Below, in pieces: positions 18,288 through 29,517 of a DNA stretch of 64,000 nt. Made by a program: the position numbers and the translations under genes. The notes beneath the pieces were generated by a model that was given only the letters and a program-made list of their open reading frames with translations, was not told where the DNA came from and ran no database searches. Position 1 is the stretch's first letter. The number at the start of each line of letters is the position of its first letter. Source of the DNA: Defluviitaleaceae bacterium (GTDB taxonomy: Bacteria > Bacillota > Clostridia > Lachnospirales > WQUN01); contig WQVF01000008.1 in NCBI GenBank assembly GCA_009781725.1, positions 1-64,000 on the forward strand, given 5' to 3'.

Positions 18288-18742
18288 TGAGACTCCTTTA
18301 GTTTATCAGTGATTTTTATTAGTAAAGCCCGGATTTCATGTGCACAGGTGCGGTATTCCTCTAAGCTGCCGCCGAAAGGGTCGGAAATGTCTTTGCCTTG
18401 GCCTGCATATTCGCACAATGTGTAGATTTTACTTTTGGCTTTTGGATAGTCTGATAGCAGGATTGCCCTGTGGGTACCTGTCATGGAAAGTATCAATGTT
18501 GCGTCTTGGATTAAGTTATCAGATATTAGACATGCTTGATGGGCGGCCAAGCTTAACCCGCATTCTTCCATGACAGACAGGGCATGGCGGCTTGCGGGTT
18601 GGTTGGCCCAGGCATTTACACCGGCGGACAGCACATCAGCGGTTAGGCCGGCTTTTGTAAATATATCGGCGGCCATTGCCGCTGCCATTGGGCTACGGCA
18701 GGTATTGCCTGTGCATATGAATATGATTTTATGGCTAGACAT
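18284..18742 (-). CDS. ywlE: Low-molecular-weight phosphatase, YwlE-type (likely protein-arginine phosphatase)
   Basis: 152 aa. The active-site loop is CTGNTCRS (about 10-17), the CX5R signature, with the general-acid loop DPFGGSLEEY near residue 120. In the family, Thr at the fifth loop position (CTGNTCR) marks phosphoarginine-specific YwlE enzymes, whereas tyrosine phosphatases usually have Ile (CxGNICR). It overlaps the end of sua5; in Bacillus subtilis ywlE likewise lies close to the sua5 homologue ywlC. YwlE reverses McsB arginine phosphorylation, which tags proteins for ClpCP. A MecA-like ClpC adaptor is encoded near 62.5-63.1 kb. Confidence 0.85.
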   Translation of the reverse strand: MSSHKIIFICTGNTCRSPMAAAMAADIFTKAGLTADVLSAGVNAWANQPASRHALSVMEECGLSLAAHQACLISDNLIQDATLILSMTGTHRAILLSDYPKAKSKIYTLCEYAGQGKDISDPFGGSLEEYRTCAHEIRALLIKITDKLKESQ

Positions 18743-19724
18743 GGATTACACGTCCTTCGGCAGCTTTTTTCATGCGGTCCATTATCGCTAGGCCCAGGCC
18801 GTCTTCGGCAGGGGCTTGCGCGTAGATTATGTCTACTTCTAGGATATCGAAGTGGCGTAGGTTGGCGTATAGGTTGCGGGCTATTATTTCAGGGGTTTGG
18901 CCTAGTGGGAGACAGATTGCACCGGATATATTAATATTTGCAAGAATGCCTATTTTTTGGCCTGTGGTCTTTGCTGAAATGTATTCTGCTATGTCGGTTT
19001 GATTGCCGACAATTAGGGTCATTGGAGCTTTGGGTGCATAATGGCGGTATTTCATGCCAGGGGCCCGGGGCGCACTCATCCCGTCATCCCGGGCTTGACC
19101 CGGAATCCCCGCAACTTCTGCAATCATTTCAGATGTTACGGCACCGGGGCGCAGTATTACAGGCACCGGACCGGTTACGTCTACAACGGTGGATTCCACC
19201 CCGACCTCTACCGGGCCGCCGTCTAATACATAATCAATTGACCCATCAGAAAAATCTGTCACTACATGCTCCACCTTGGTAGGGCTTGGCGTCCCAGCTT
19301 TATTGGCACTGGGAGCTGCAACAAAACATCCCGAGGCTCGGATTACTTCCAGAGCCATGGGATGGGAGGGCATTCTTATGCCTATGGTATTGGCGGTACG
19401 AGATGGATGGGCACCTAGCCAGGGGAGTAATTCCGGTTTTTTATTGGCAACCACAGTCAAAGGCCCTGGCCAGAAGGCATTTATTAAGTCCCAGGCATAT
19501 TGAGGCGGTGAGTTCGCTAGCTTTTCGAAATCACCTGGATTTGCTATATGCAAAATAAGGGGGTTATCTCCCGGGCGGCCCTTAGCACTATATATCCGGG
19601 AAACCGCATCCGGATTAGTTGCGTCGCCCCCAAGACCGTAGACTGTCTCCGTCGGGAAAGCAGCTATGCCGCCATTTGCGATAATTAACCCAGCTTCTGC
19701 TGGATTTACGCCCCTTGGCAGCAT
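18735..19724 (-). CDS. ywlC: Threonylcarbamoyl-AMP synthase (Sua5/YwlC), with repeat-derived insertion
   Basis: 329 aa. It makes L-threonylcarbamoyl-AMP for tRNA t6A modification. The YrdC domain has GGIAAFPTETVYGLGGDA, KGRPGDNPLI and the later SANKAGTPSPT. A linker and a Sua5 C-terminal domain (KYRHYAPKAPM onward) follow. The linker contains GIPGQARDDG, translated from a 28-bp half-copy of the GTCATCCCGG repeat (19083-19110). The start lies inside the end of the SEC-C gene (19-bp overlap) with no strong ribosome binding site, which suggests translational coupling. Confidence 0.93.
   Translation of the reverse strand: MLPRGVNPAEAGLIIANGGIAAFPTETVYGLGGDATNPDAVSRIYSAKGRPGDNPLILHIANPGDFEKLANSPPQYAWDLINAFWPGPLTVVANKKPELLPWLGAHPSRTANTIGIRMPSHPMALEVIRASGCFVAAPSANKAGTPSPTKVEHVVTDFSDGSIDYVLDGGPVEVGVESTVVDVTGPVPVILRPGAVTSEMIAEVAGIPGQARDDGMSAPRAPGMKYRHYAPKAPMTLIVGNQTDIAEYISAKTTGQKIGILANINISGAICLPLGQTPEIIARNLYANLRHFDILEVDIIYAQAPAEDGLGLAIMDRMKKAAEGRVIHV
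19083..19110. repeat. 28-bp half-copy of the GTCATCCCGG palindrome, inside sua5
   Basis: It matches one arm of the 77-bp family (GTCATCCCGG to the AATCCCC side) with no second arm nearby. It is read in frame on the minus strand as GIPGQARDDG within the interdomain linker of Sua5. Confidence 0.88.
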
Positions 19725-20206
19725 TTTTTGTACTTTTTGCCGCTGCCGCAGGGGCAGGCTTCGTTGCGGCCTGTTTTGGCCTCGTTACGCACTACTGTGT
19801 GGGAGCTTTTTTGCTCTTTGTATAGCTCTTTTTGCTTTTCTGGGGTAAAGATATTCTCCCATTCTGGTAGGGTGTAGAGATTTTCGGCTTTGTAGGCAAC
19901 CATTTGCTTGTACAGCCGATCGAATTCGATATCGACGGCTATTAGGGTATCTTCTTCGATTGTTTCCAGCTCTGGTAGGCCATCTACACATTCGTGGATG
20001 CCGTCTAGGAAGGCAAACATATGGGTTGTGGTAAGGCGCAGCTCAGTTGCAAGCTTGGCTACGGTGCCTTCCAGTCGGTTGTTTTTGGTTTTTAGCATGT
20101 TGGCGTATACGGCCTTTTCCTTGGCAAGGTAGTCGTCCCATACATGCTTTACGGGTTCACCTTTAGTGTCTAGGGATATGCGTTTCCATGCGTCTTGTAA
20201 TGGCAT
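19706..20206 (-). CDS. SEC-C metal-binding motif protein
   Basis: 166 aa. A helical N-terminal region of about 140 residues is followed by a C-terminal SEC-C motif, RNEACPCGSGKKYKKCC, with the CxCx8CC zinc ligands found at the C-terminus of SecA, where they bind SecB and ribosomes. There is no signal peptide. Function is unassigned. SEC-C tails are often added to proteins that contact ribosomes or the Sec apparatus. It is immediately upstream of, and overlaps, sua5, and 33 bp downstream of truA. Confidence 0.8.
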   Translation of the reverse strand: MPLQDAWKRISLDTKGEPVKHVWDDYLAKEKAVYANMLKTKNNRLEGTVAKLATELRLTTTHMFAFLDGIHECVDGLPELETIEEDTLIAVDIEFDRLYKQMVAYKAENLYTLPEWENIFTPEKQKELYKEQKSSHTVVRNEAKTGRNEACPCGSGKKYKKCCQGA

Positions 20207-20239
20207 AATTTCAGCTCCTTTTCAAATCTTCATTCCATT

Positions 20240-20977
20240 TTACTGTATTTGCCTATATGTTGTATAGCCCACTTCCATTAAAGTTAAACCCTCCGGGGGC
20301 ATGGTCTTTCCTGCTTGGGTTCGGTCACGGGATTGGATTATGCCGGAGATGGCGTTGGTGGGTAATTTGCCAAGGCCGACATACATAAGGGTACCGGCGA
20401 TTATCCGCACCATATTGTATAGAAAACCGTTGCCGGTTATGGTAATTGTAATATCATCGGTGACGGTACAATCATAGATTTCCCGGGTGGTGGTTTTGGC
20501 ACTCCCGCCTGTTGCCATAAATGCGGCGAAATCATGATAGCCTACTAAATCCTTTGCGGCGGATTTCATTGCGTCTATATTAAGTGGCCGAGGGACATAC
20601 GCGCTGTAGCGGTTTACTAGTGGGTTTGGAGTGCTGTGTATTTTGTAGGAATATGTTTTGAACTTTGCATCGAATCGGGGATTAAAATCGTCGGGTACTG
20701 CTTCGGTAGCGGTTACGGCAATATCCCGCGGCAGATATCCGTTAATCACCTGGGGCAGTTTTTCCAGGGGGATATTTACGTCAGCATAAAAAGATGCTCG
20801 CTGCCCAAGGGCGTGTACCCCGGCATCGGTGCGGCTTGCTGCTCTGGTTACAATGGGCTGGTCTAGGAGAGCCGACAACGCCTCCTCAAGCTTTTGTTGG
20901 ACGGCAATGGCATTATTTTGCCGCTGCCAGCCGGCATAATCGGTGCCGTCGTAAGATAGAGTTAATAATATTTGCAT
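20240..20977 (-). CDS. truA: tRNA pseudouridine synthase A
   Basis: 245 aa from ATG 20977, where the family's N-terminus (MQILLTLSYDGTDYAGWQRQ) begins; the frame extends 25 codons further without similarity. It converts uridines 38-40 of the tRNA anticodon arm to pseudouridine. The catalytic Asp is at about D51 in SRTDAGVHALGQ. RFDAKFKTYSYKI and the C-terminal GNGFLYNMVRIIAGTL are family hallmarks. It appears to be the first gene of a minus-strand housekeeping run (truA, SEC-C, sua5, ywlE, methyltransferase), and it is divergent from the S-component gene. Confidence 0.95.
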   Translation of the reverse strand: MQILLTLSYDGTDYAGWQRQNNAIAVQQKLEEALSALLDQPIVTRAASRTDAGVHALGQRASFYADVNIPLEKLPQVINGYLPRDIAVTATEAVPDDFNPRFDAKFKTYSYKIHSTPNPLVNRYSAYVPRPLNIDAMKSAAKDLVGYHDFAAFMATGGSAKTTTREIYDCTVTDDITITITGNGFLYNMVRIIAGTLMYVGLGKLPTNAISGIIQSRDRTQAGKTMPPEGLTLMEVGYTTYRQIQ

Positions 20978-21008
20978 AAAGTCACCCGCCCTATTGTACA
21001 AAAATCCA

Positions 21009-21020
21009 TATGACGTCATA
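21009..21020. promoter_or_regulatory. 12-bp perfect palindrome upstream of truA
   Basis: TATGACGTCATA is a perfect palindrome about 32 bp upstream of the truA start, on the far side of a TACAAT -10-like sequence read on the minus strand. It could be an operator. The binding protein is unknown. Confidence 0.35.
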
Positions 21021-21103
21021 CGGGTTTTCTTGTGCATAATGTCATAGAACACCTTGCAGATTTCATAATAAGCATAGCTTAACTTGCTACTTTATTCAAT
21101 GAA

Positions 21104-21163
21104 CCTCTTCAGAAGTAGGGAAAACAAGCATGAAGTGCAGCTTGTTTTCTACCTCTGAAGAGG
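21104..21163 (+). other. Stable 24-bp hairpin in the leader of the S-component gene
   Basis: CCTCTTCAGAAGTAG and AAAACAAGC pair with GCTTGTTTT and CTACCTCTGAAGAGG around the loop ATGAAGTGCA, with one mismatch and a two-base bulge. No T-run follows, so it is not a standard terminator. It is about 105 bp upstream of the S-component start. It does not match the FMN or tetrahydrofolate riboswitch sequences I know. Confidence 0.7.
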
Positions 21164-21220
21164 CCTAATGATTTGACCTGCTGCCCTCACAAGTGGTATC
21201 TTTCAAACCAAATAGCGACC

Positions 21221-21245
21221 GTGGAGGCGGCTCTGCCGCCCCCAC
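21221..21245. repeat. Short GC palindrome GTGGAGGCGGC...GCCGCCCCCAC, copy 1
   Basis: A hairpin of about 10 bp closed by CTCT. Similar hairpins lie at 31831-31850 and 42402-42426. All three are just upstream of, or at the 5' end of, genes. Confidence 0.75.
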
Positions 21246-21268
21246 GATGCACTTCCAGGAGGAGTTAT

Positions 21269-21922
21269 ATGCAAAAAAACCTTAGAGAAATCGTTATCTC
21301 GGCTATGCTTGCTGCCTTGGCCTTTGTATCCATGTTACTTATCCGCTTTCCCATGTTTGCGCCTTTTCTTTCTTATGACCCAAAGGATGTAATAATTATC
21401 ATCGGCGGGTTTTTATTTGGGCCCCTTGCGGCAATATACACTATTGTTGTTGTGGCCTTGGTTGAGATGATAACCATTAGTGAAACCGGTTTCTGGGGCC
21501 TACTTATGAATATCATCTCTAGCACGGCTTTTGTGATACCGGCAGTGCTTATATATCGCTGGAAGCGTAATCTTGCCGGTGCAGTAATTGGCTTGATTGT
21601 GGGCGTTATTGCTGTCACAGGGGTTATGCTTCTTTGGAATTATCTTATCGTGCCCCTGTATGTGCCCCATGTAGTCCGGGCGGATGTTGTGCCTATGCTT
21701 GCCTCGGTTTTCCTTCCTTTTAATCTTGTAAAAAGTGCCCTCAACGCTGCCATTGTAATGCTTTTATACAAGCCTGTATCTGTGGCACTTCAGCAGGCAG
21801 GGCTGTACCAGCCTCAAGCCGCTGCCCCCAGAGGCAGAATTAATATCTGGGTACTAGTTATTTCTGCCTTTGTAGTGTTGACCTTGATTCTAATAATCCT
21901 TGCGGAAAGAGGCGTCTTTTGA
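21269..21922 (+). CDS. ECF transporter S component, RibU-like
   Basis: 217 aa from ATG 21269 behind AGGAGGAG; the frame extends 32 codons upstream through the GC palindrome without similarity. About five or six hydrophobic segments are seen. The segment FLSYDPKDVIIIIGGFLFGP matches the substrate-binding region of RibU/FmnP-type S components, which capture riboflavin or a related vitamin for a shared energising module. No EcfA or EcfT genes are in the window, consistent with group II ECF systems. A pyridoxine or other vitamin specificity cannot be excluded. The stop shares one base with the next start (TGATG). Confidence 0.75.
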   Translation: MQKNLREIVISAMLAALAFVSMLLIRFPMFAPFLSYDPKDVIIIIGGFLFGPLAAIYTIVVVALVEMITISETGFWGLLMNIISSTAFVIPAVLIYRWKRNLAGAVIGLIVGVIAVTGVMLLWNYLIVPLYVPHVVRADVVPMLASVFLPFNLVKSALNAAIVMLLYKPVSVALQQAGLYQPQAAAPRGRINIWVLVISAFVVLTLILIILAERGVF

Positions 21923-24900
21923 TGGACAACTGGGCAATCCTGAACCTGGAACCCACTGATGACCCAGAAGGGGTAAAGCAGGCCTATATGACTCTGCTGC
22001 CTAAGCATAATCCTGAGGATGACATTGAGGGCTTTCTGCGTCTCAGAATGGCGTACGAGGAAATCCTAAAAGAAATCGGCTCGAATGACAAAGCCCCTGA
22101 TACCCCTCATTCTTTGTTTATCAAAGACGTAGAAGAAGTCTATAAAAACTTTCCACTCAGGTGCGACATTGATTCCTGGAAAGCCCTACTTGAACAGGAG
22201 GTTTGCCAGCGGCTAGACATGGTGGACCAGGCGGAGTGTCTGCTTATTCAGTTTTTGCTGAATAATTTCTTTCTTTCCAGGGATGTATGGGCATTATTGG
22301 TCCGGCATTTTGACTGGGAAACCAGGGCTGAGGCCTTGAAACAAGATTATCCGCCCCAGTTCATGGACTATGTACTTAAAAAAATGACCGAGGATGAGTA
22401 TCCAAAGTTTGGCCTGTTTAGCCCAATGGAGGACAATCTGCCTTACGATCAGTGGATATCACTGTTTTTGGAAATAGATGCACTTATTAATGCCAATCAA
22501 ATGGAAAGCCCAGCTCTTGGGGAAAAGCAAGTCCAACTGGAAGCTCTTCCCTTGAGTCATCCATACTACAATATACTGATGGCAAAATTGGAATCAAGCA
22601 AGGGGGAGTTTGAAAAGGCTCTTGCTATTATGGAGCCTGTGTATCAAGAATATCCTCAAGATATTAAAATACAGATTGCCCATACCGCTATACTGCCCCA
22701 CCTTGACAGGGGAGAGGAAGCGTTGGCCCGATTTGAGGAAATGCTTGAAGAAACCCCGGCTTTTGTAGACGCAAAAAGGGGCATACTAGGTGTCTATATT
22801 CAAATGAAGAATTATGAATCCGCCGAGACATCAATCAAAGATATCCTGGAAACCAATCCCTATGATTTATTTGCCCTATCAGCCGAGCAGCCTGTGGCGG
22901 CGGAGCTCGCCATATTATATGAAGAAAAAGTCCAGGCCAACCCCTCAGACACAAAAACCTTGCTGTCTCTGGCAGAAAATCTAATAAAAAGCCAGCAGAA
23001 GGAAAAATGCTTGGAGGTCCTTGCACAGTTGCCCGATGAAGAACCCGAGCCCAAAGCCTTAGAGCTTAAAGCCATGTGTGCCATTATGGAAGGGGATTGG
23101 GAGACTGCACTGAGCTTCTATGAAAGCTTGATAAAAGTGGAGCCAAAGCTGTCCTATTATGGCAATGCAGCAACATCCCTTAATAATTTGGGGCAGCACA
23201 ATGAGGCAATAGACTATGTTGCGACAGCAATAGAAAAGTTCTGTGAGTCGGCGACCCTCCATGATAAAACCAAGCTTTACGCTATACAGTGCCAAGCCGC
23301 AACTGCCGCAGGTCGTTTTGATATGGCAATCAAGGCCCTGGATGCAGGACTGGAGATTAATAATCGTGACCCACATCTATGTGCCCAAAAAGCCAATCTT
23401 TGCTGGCAGACTGGACGATATAGCGAGGCAATGGACCTAAGCGACTTGGCGTTGAGCATTTTCCCATATATGACTGACCCCTATGTTGTGCAAATGGAAA
23501 TCTACCATAGGGAAACCATGTACGAGATGGTACTGGCCATTGCCGCAAGGGCGGAAGCAATAGGCTACAACAGTCCTAAAATTGGCTGTCATAAAGCTGA
23601 AGCCTTACGGATGCTGGGGCAATATGACCAGGCATTGGAAATAATGGAAGAGTTGGTTGTTGCGGAATTTGACGAGGGATATATAGATGCAATTTATACG
23701 GAAATGGCCCAGCTTAAGGATGAAATTGGGGACTTGGAAGACGCGATTTCCTATATCTGCAAGGCTCTTTTATTAGGCGGGGAGGATAATCCCCCCAGGC
23801 AATCCATTCAGGCCAATATACTCCGCAAGCAGGGATTACTTGGTGCTGCAAAGTCCATCTGCAATGAAATAATCGACAAGGCACCGGGCTACATACCGGC
23901 GAGGGTAGAGCTTGGTCATATTCTAGTGGATGAAGGGGACTTGGTAGGGGGAATTGAGCTATTCGAATCTGCCATATCCGTAGCGGAAAATTACGAGCCC
24001 TTTTATGACCGGATAATTGACCTATTTATGAATTCCGAACATAGCGAAGAAGCCTTGGATTGGACACAGAGAAGGCTAAATCGCTTTGAATCACTGCCCA
24101 ACCGGATATATGTGGCCATAATGCATGTACGCCTGGGACAATTTGAGCTGGCGGAAGAGGCATATAAAAAAGCCATAGAAATCTATCCGGATGCCCCTGA
24201 CGGTCCCAGATACTACGGTCTTTTTTTGCAAAACAATAGGCGATACAAGGAAGCGGTTGAGCAGTTTGAAAAGTCAACTCAGCTGGCACCCGGCCAGTTA
24301 GATTTGCTTGAAAGCATAGCCTTCTGTTATCAGGAAGAAAAAGAATATAACAAAGCCCTCGCTGCCCTGGATTTAGCAGAAGAGACCGAGAACCCCTACA
24401 ACGAGGGGGCACTGGCTATGCGCCGAGGCGTAATCTACGAGGATATGCTTCGCCATGAAGAGTCACTTGCGCAAATGCTAAGGGCGGCAAGCTTACCGGA
24501 TAAGCTGGACGGGGAATGGCAAATGTCCTGGATATACACACGTATAGGCCTTAAATATTCCAAAAATTTTAATGATGCAGCCAAGGCAATGGAATACTTG
24601 AACATGGCAATAGAAGAAGATGAAGATTGCATAGATGCTGTTGACTACATGGGTGATATTTATATGTATGCCCATAAGGACTATGAAAAAGCTATAGAGT
24701 GCTACGCTCAGAAAATAAAGTCGGACCCCACAGACCCCCATGCCTATGTAACCCGGGGCCTTGCATACACAAAGACAAAGCAGGACGCAAAGGCTAAAAA
24801 AGATTTCAAGAAAGCCATTGCATTGTTCGAGGAAAAATCTCAAGAGGATCCATCTCCCTGCTGGCAGGTGTATATCGCCAATTGCCGATTGGGCCTTAAG

Positions 24901-25128
24901 GAAATAGACATGGCAAGGGGTTTGTTCGAAGAGGGCCTTGCTACGCCGGAAAAACCCGGGGCCTGGTGCAATAAGCCCCAATGTGATGTGTGTTTGTATA
25001 GTCTTGGGCAGATTTGTGAATTGGATGGCAATTTCGCGGAGGCATTGGAATACTATAATCAGGCTATATGTATCAGCAATTCCATTAAGCATAATGTAGC
25101 TCGGGATGAGATATTGGACAAAGAATAG
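21922..25128 (+). CDS. J-domain-like / TPR repeat protein
   Basis: 1068 aa, ATG sharing a base with the previous stop (TGATG). The first 60 residues resemble a DnaJ domain (WAILNLEPTDD...VKQAYMTLLPKHNPEDD...GFLRLRMAYEEI) in which the HPD motif is degenerate (HNPED). The remainder (about 200-1060) is a long array of TPR-like helix pairs, for example YNKALAALDLAEE and YEKAIECYAQKI, with a Cys pair near the C-terminus (CNKPQCDVC). There is no signal or membrane segment. It is probably a cytoplasmic protein-protein scaffold. Whether it activates DnaK is doubtful without an intact HPD. Confidence 0.8.
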   Translation: MDNWAILNLEPTDDPEGVKQAYMTLLPKHNPEDDIEGFLRLRMAYEEILKEIGSNDKAPDTPHSLFIKDVEEVYKNFPLRCDIDSWKALLEQEVCQRLDMVDQAECLLIQFLLNNFFLSRDVWALLVRHFDWETRAEALKQDYPPQFMDYVLKKMTEDEYPKFGLFSPMEDNLPYDQWISLFLEIDALINANQMESPALGEKQVQLEALPLSHPYYNILMAKLESSKGEFEKALAIMEPVYQEYPQDIKIQIAHTAILPHLDRGEEALARFEEMLEETPAFVDAKRGILGVYIQMKNYESAETSIKDILETNPYDLFALSAEQPVAAELAILYEEKVQANPSDTKTLLSLAENLIKSQQKEKCLEVLAQLPDEEPEPKALELKAMCAIMEGDWETALSFYESLIKVEPKLSYYGNAATSLNNLGQHNEAIDYVATAIEKFCESATLHDKTKLYAIQCQAATAAGRFDMAIKALDAGLEINNRDPHLCAQKANLCWQTGRYSEAMDLSDLALSIFPYMTDPYVVQMEIYHRETMYEMVLAIAARAEAIGYNSPKIGCHKAEALRMLGQYDQALEIMEELVVAEFDEGYIDAIYTEMAQLKDEIGDLEDAISYICKALLLGGEDNPPRQSIQANILRKQGLLGAAKSICNEIIDKAPGYIPARVELGHILVDEGDLVGGIELFESAISVAENYEPFYDRIIDLFMNSEHSEEALDWTQRRLNRFESLPNRIYVAIMHVRLGQFELAEEAYKKAIEIYPDAPDGPRYYGLFLQNNRRYKEAVEQFEKSTQLAPGQLDLLESIAFCYQEEKEYNKALAALDLAEETENPYNEGALAMRRGVIYEDMLRHEESLAQMLRAASLPDKLDGEWQMSWIYTRIGLKYSKNFNDAAKAMEYLNMAIEEDEDCIDAVDYMGDIYMYAHKDYEKAIECYAQKIKSDPTDPHAYVTRGLAYTKTKQDAKAKKDFKKAIALFEEKSQEDPSPCWQVYIANCRLGLKEIDMARGLFEEGLATPEKPGAWCNKPQCDVCLYSLGQICELDGNFAEALEYYNQAICISNSIKHNVARDEILDKE

Positions 25129-25133
25129 AGCTC

Positions 25134-25209
25134 GTCACCCCGGGCTTGACCCGGGGTCCCCCAGTCTCTCGACAATGGTCAGGGGATTCCGCGTCAAGCG
25201 CGGGATGAC
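25134..25209. repeat. Palindromic repeat, GTCATCCCGG family, copy C
   Basis: 76 bp, GTCACCCCGG ... GCGGGATGAC. It begins 5 bp after the TPR gene's stop codon and may act as its terminator. Confidence 0.88.
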
Positions 25210-25213
25210 GTGA

Positions 25214-28435
<3,222 letters not shown>

Positions 28436-28551
28436 TTTGGCTACAGATGTAAACTTTGTCGTTTTGACCAAAGGATTAAACTTGTTTTTTGTGTAATTTT
28501 AGGATTATCTTGATTTATTTATGAGTATATTCGCTGTTTTAGGGAGGGGAA

Positions 28552-29418
28552 ATGATGCACTTTTCTCAGTACACGGATGTGAATACCTTCTATGCCGCAA
28601 CCAAGGATATTTTAATGCGCCACGAGGCCCAGAACGTAATACCCTTGGGTAATGCACTAATCGGAGTGCGCGGTATGGATAAAACTGATTGGCGGGACCC
28701 CGCCAACTGGTTTATGGCCACGGTCTCAGACCATAGTGGCATTCACCTTACCGCCATCATGACCCCTCCCCATAACCTAGCCATATACGCCACGGACAAT
28801 CAAAACAATCCCCAGGCAATCTCCTGCTTAATTGAAGGGCTGGTTCAGACCGGTGTAGAAATCCCAGGTATCCTCGCGGAAAAATCCCTGGCGGAAATGT
28901 TTGCACCACTGTATTGTGCCCGGCATCTCAAAGCCGCTAAAATTCAAATGAATCAACGGATATATGAGTTGACCGAGGTCAATCCTGCAATCCCAAAAGC
29001 CCCACTGCGTCTGCCCCAGGAAAGAGACCTATCTTTTTTGCCTTACTGGAACGAGCATTTTATGCAAGAGGGCCTGGACAAAGCCTTTGCCCTAAATGAT
29101 GACGCAGAAGCCCATCGTCACCTAATCCGCATGGGCCACACCTATATAATGGAAGTGGGAGGCACCCCAGTATCCATGACCAAAATAACCCGAAGGCTGG
29201 AAACAGTCTGCGTAATAGCCGGAGTATACACCCCTCCATATTTCCGAAGAAAAGGCTATGCCACAGCAGCAACAGCCGCCGCTAGTCAAATAGGCCTAAA
29301 TCAAGGCTACAAGAAAGTCGTCCTCTACACTGACCTAGCCAACCCCACCTCCAATAGCATCTATCAAAAAATTGGATATCGGCCTATTGGGGATTCCTTG
29401 ATGATGGGGTTTGAGTAG
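28552..29418 (+). CDS. GNAT family N-acetyltransferase
   Basis: 288 aa, starting ATGATG behind AGGGAGGGGA. The C-terminal half (about 150-288) has the GNAT acetyl-CoA motif A, with VYTPPYFRRKGYATA providing the (R/Q)xxGxA pyrophosphate loop, followed by the motif-B-like LYTDLANPTSNSIYQKIGY. The N-terminal half is a divergent GNAT-like or accessory domain. The acceptor is unknown. It sits between LacZ and a sugar isomerase-like gene but has its own ribosome binding site and a 116-bp leader in which I see no element. Confidence 0.82.
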   Translation: MMHFSQYTDVNTFYAATKDILMRHEAQNVIPLGNALIGVRGMDKTDWRDPANWFMATVSDHSGIHLTAIMTPPHNLAIYATDNQNNPQAISCLIEGLVQTGVEIPGILAEKSLAEMFAPLYCARHLKAAKIQMNQRIYELTEVNPAIPKAPLRLPQERDLSFLPYWNEHFMQEGLDKAFALNDDAEAHRHLIRMGHTYIMEVGGTPVSMTKITRRLETVCVIAGVYTPPYFRRKGYATAATAAASQIGLNQGYKKVVLYTDLANPTSNSIYQKIGYRPIGDSLMMGFE

Positions 29419-29517
29419 AATTACCCTACAAATCATGAAAATTTTTTCTTTCACAAATTGGAGTTCCACTAACAACCAATCATAGGTAATATTATCTCAA
29501 ATAAAGGAGCTAGAAAA

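Noticed and set aside
20978-21268. FMN or tetrahydrofolate riboswitch upstream of the S component
   Set aside because: I looked for the conserved cores of both and did not find them; only a simple long hairpin and a GC palindrome are present.
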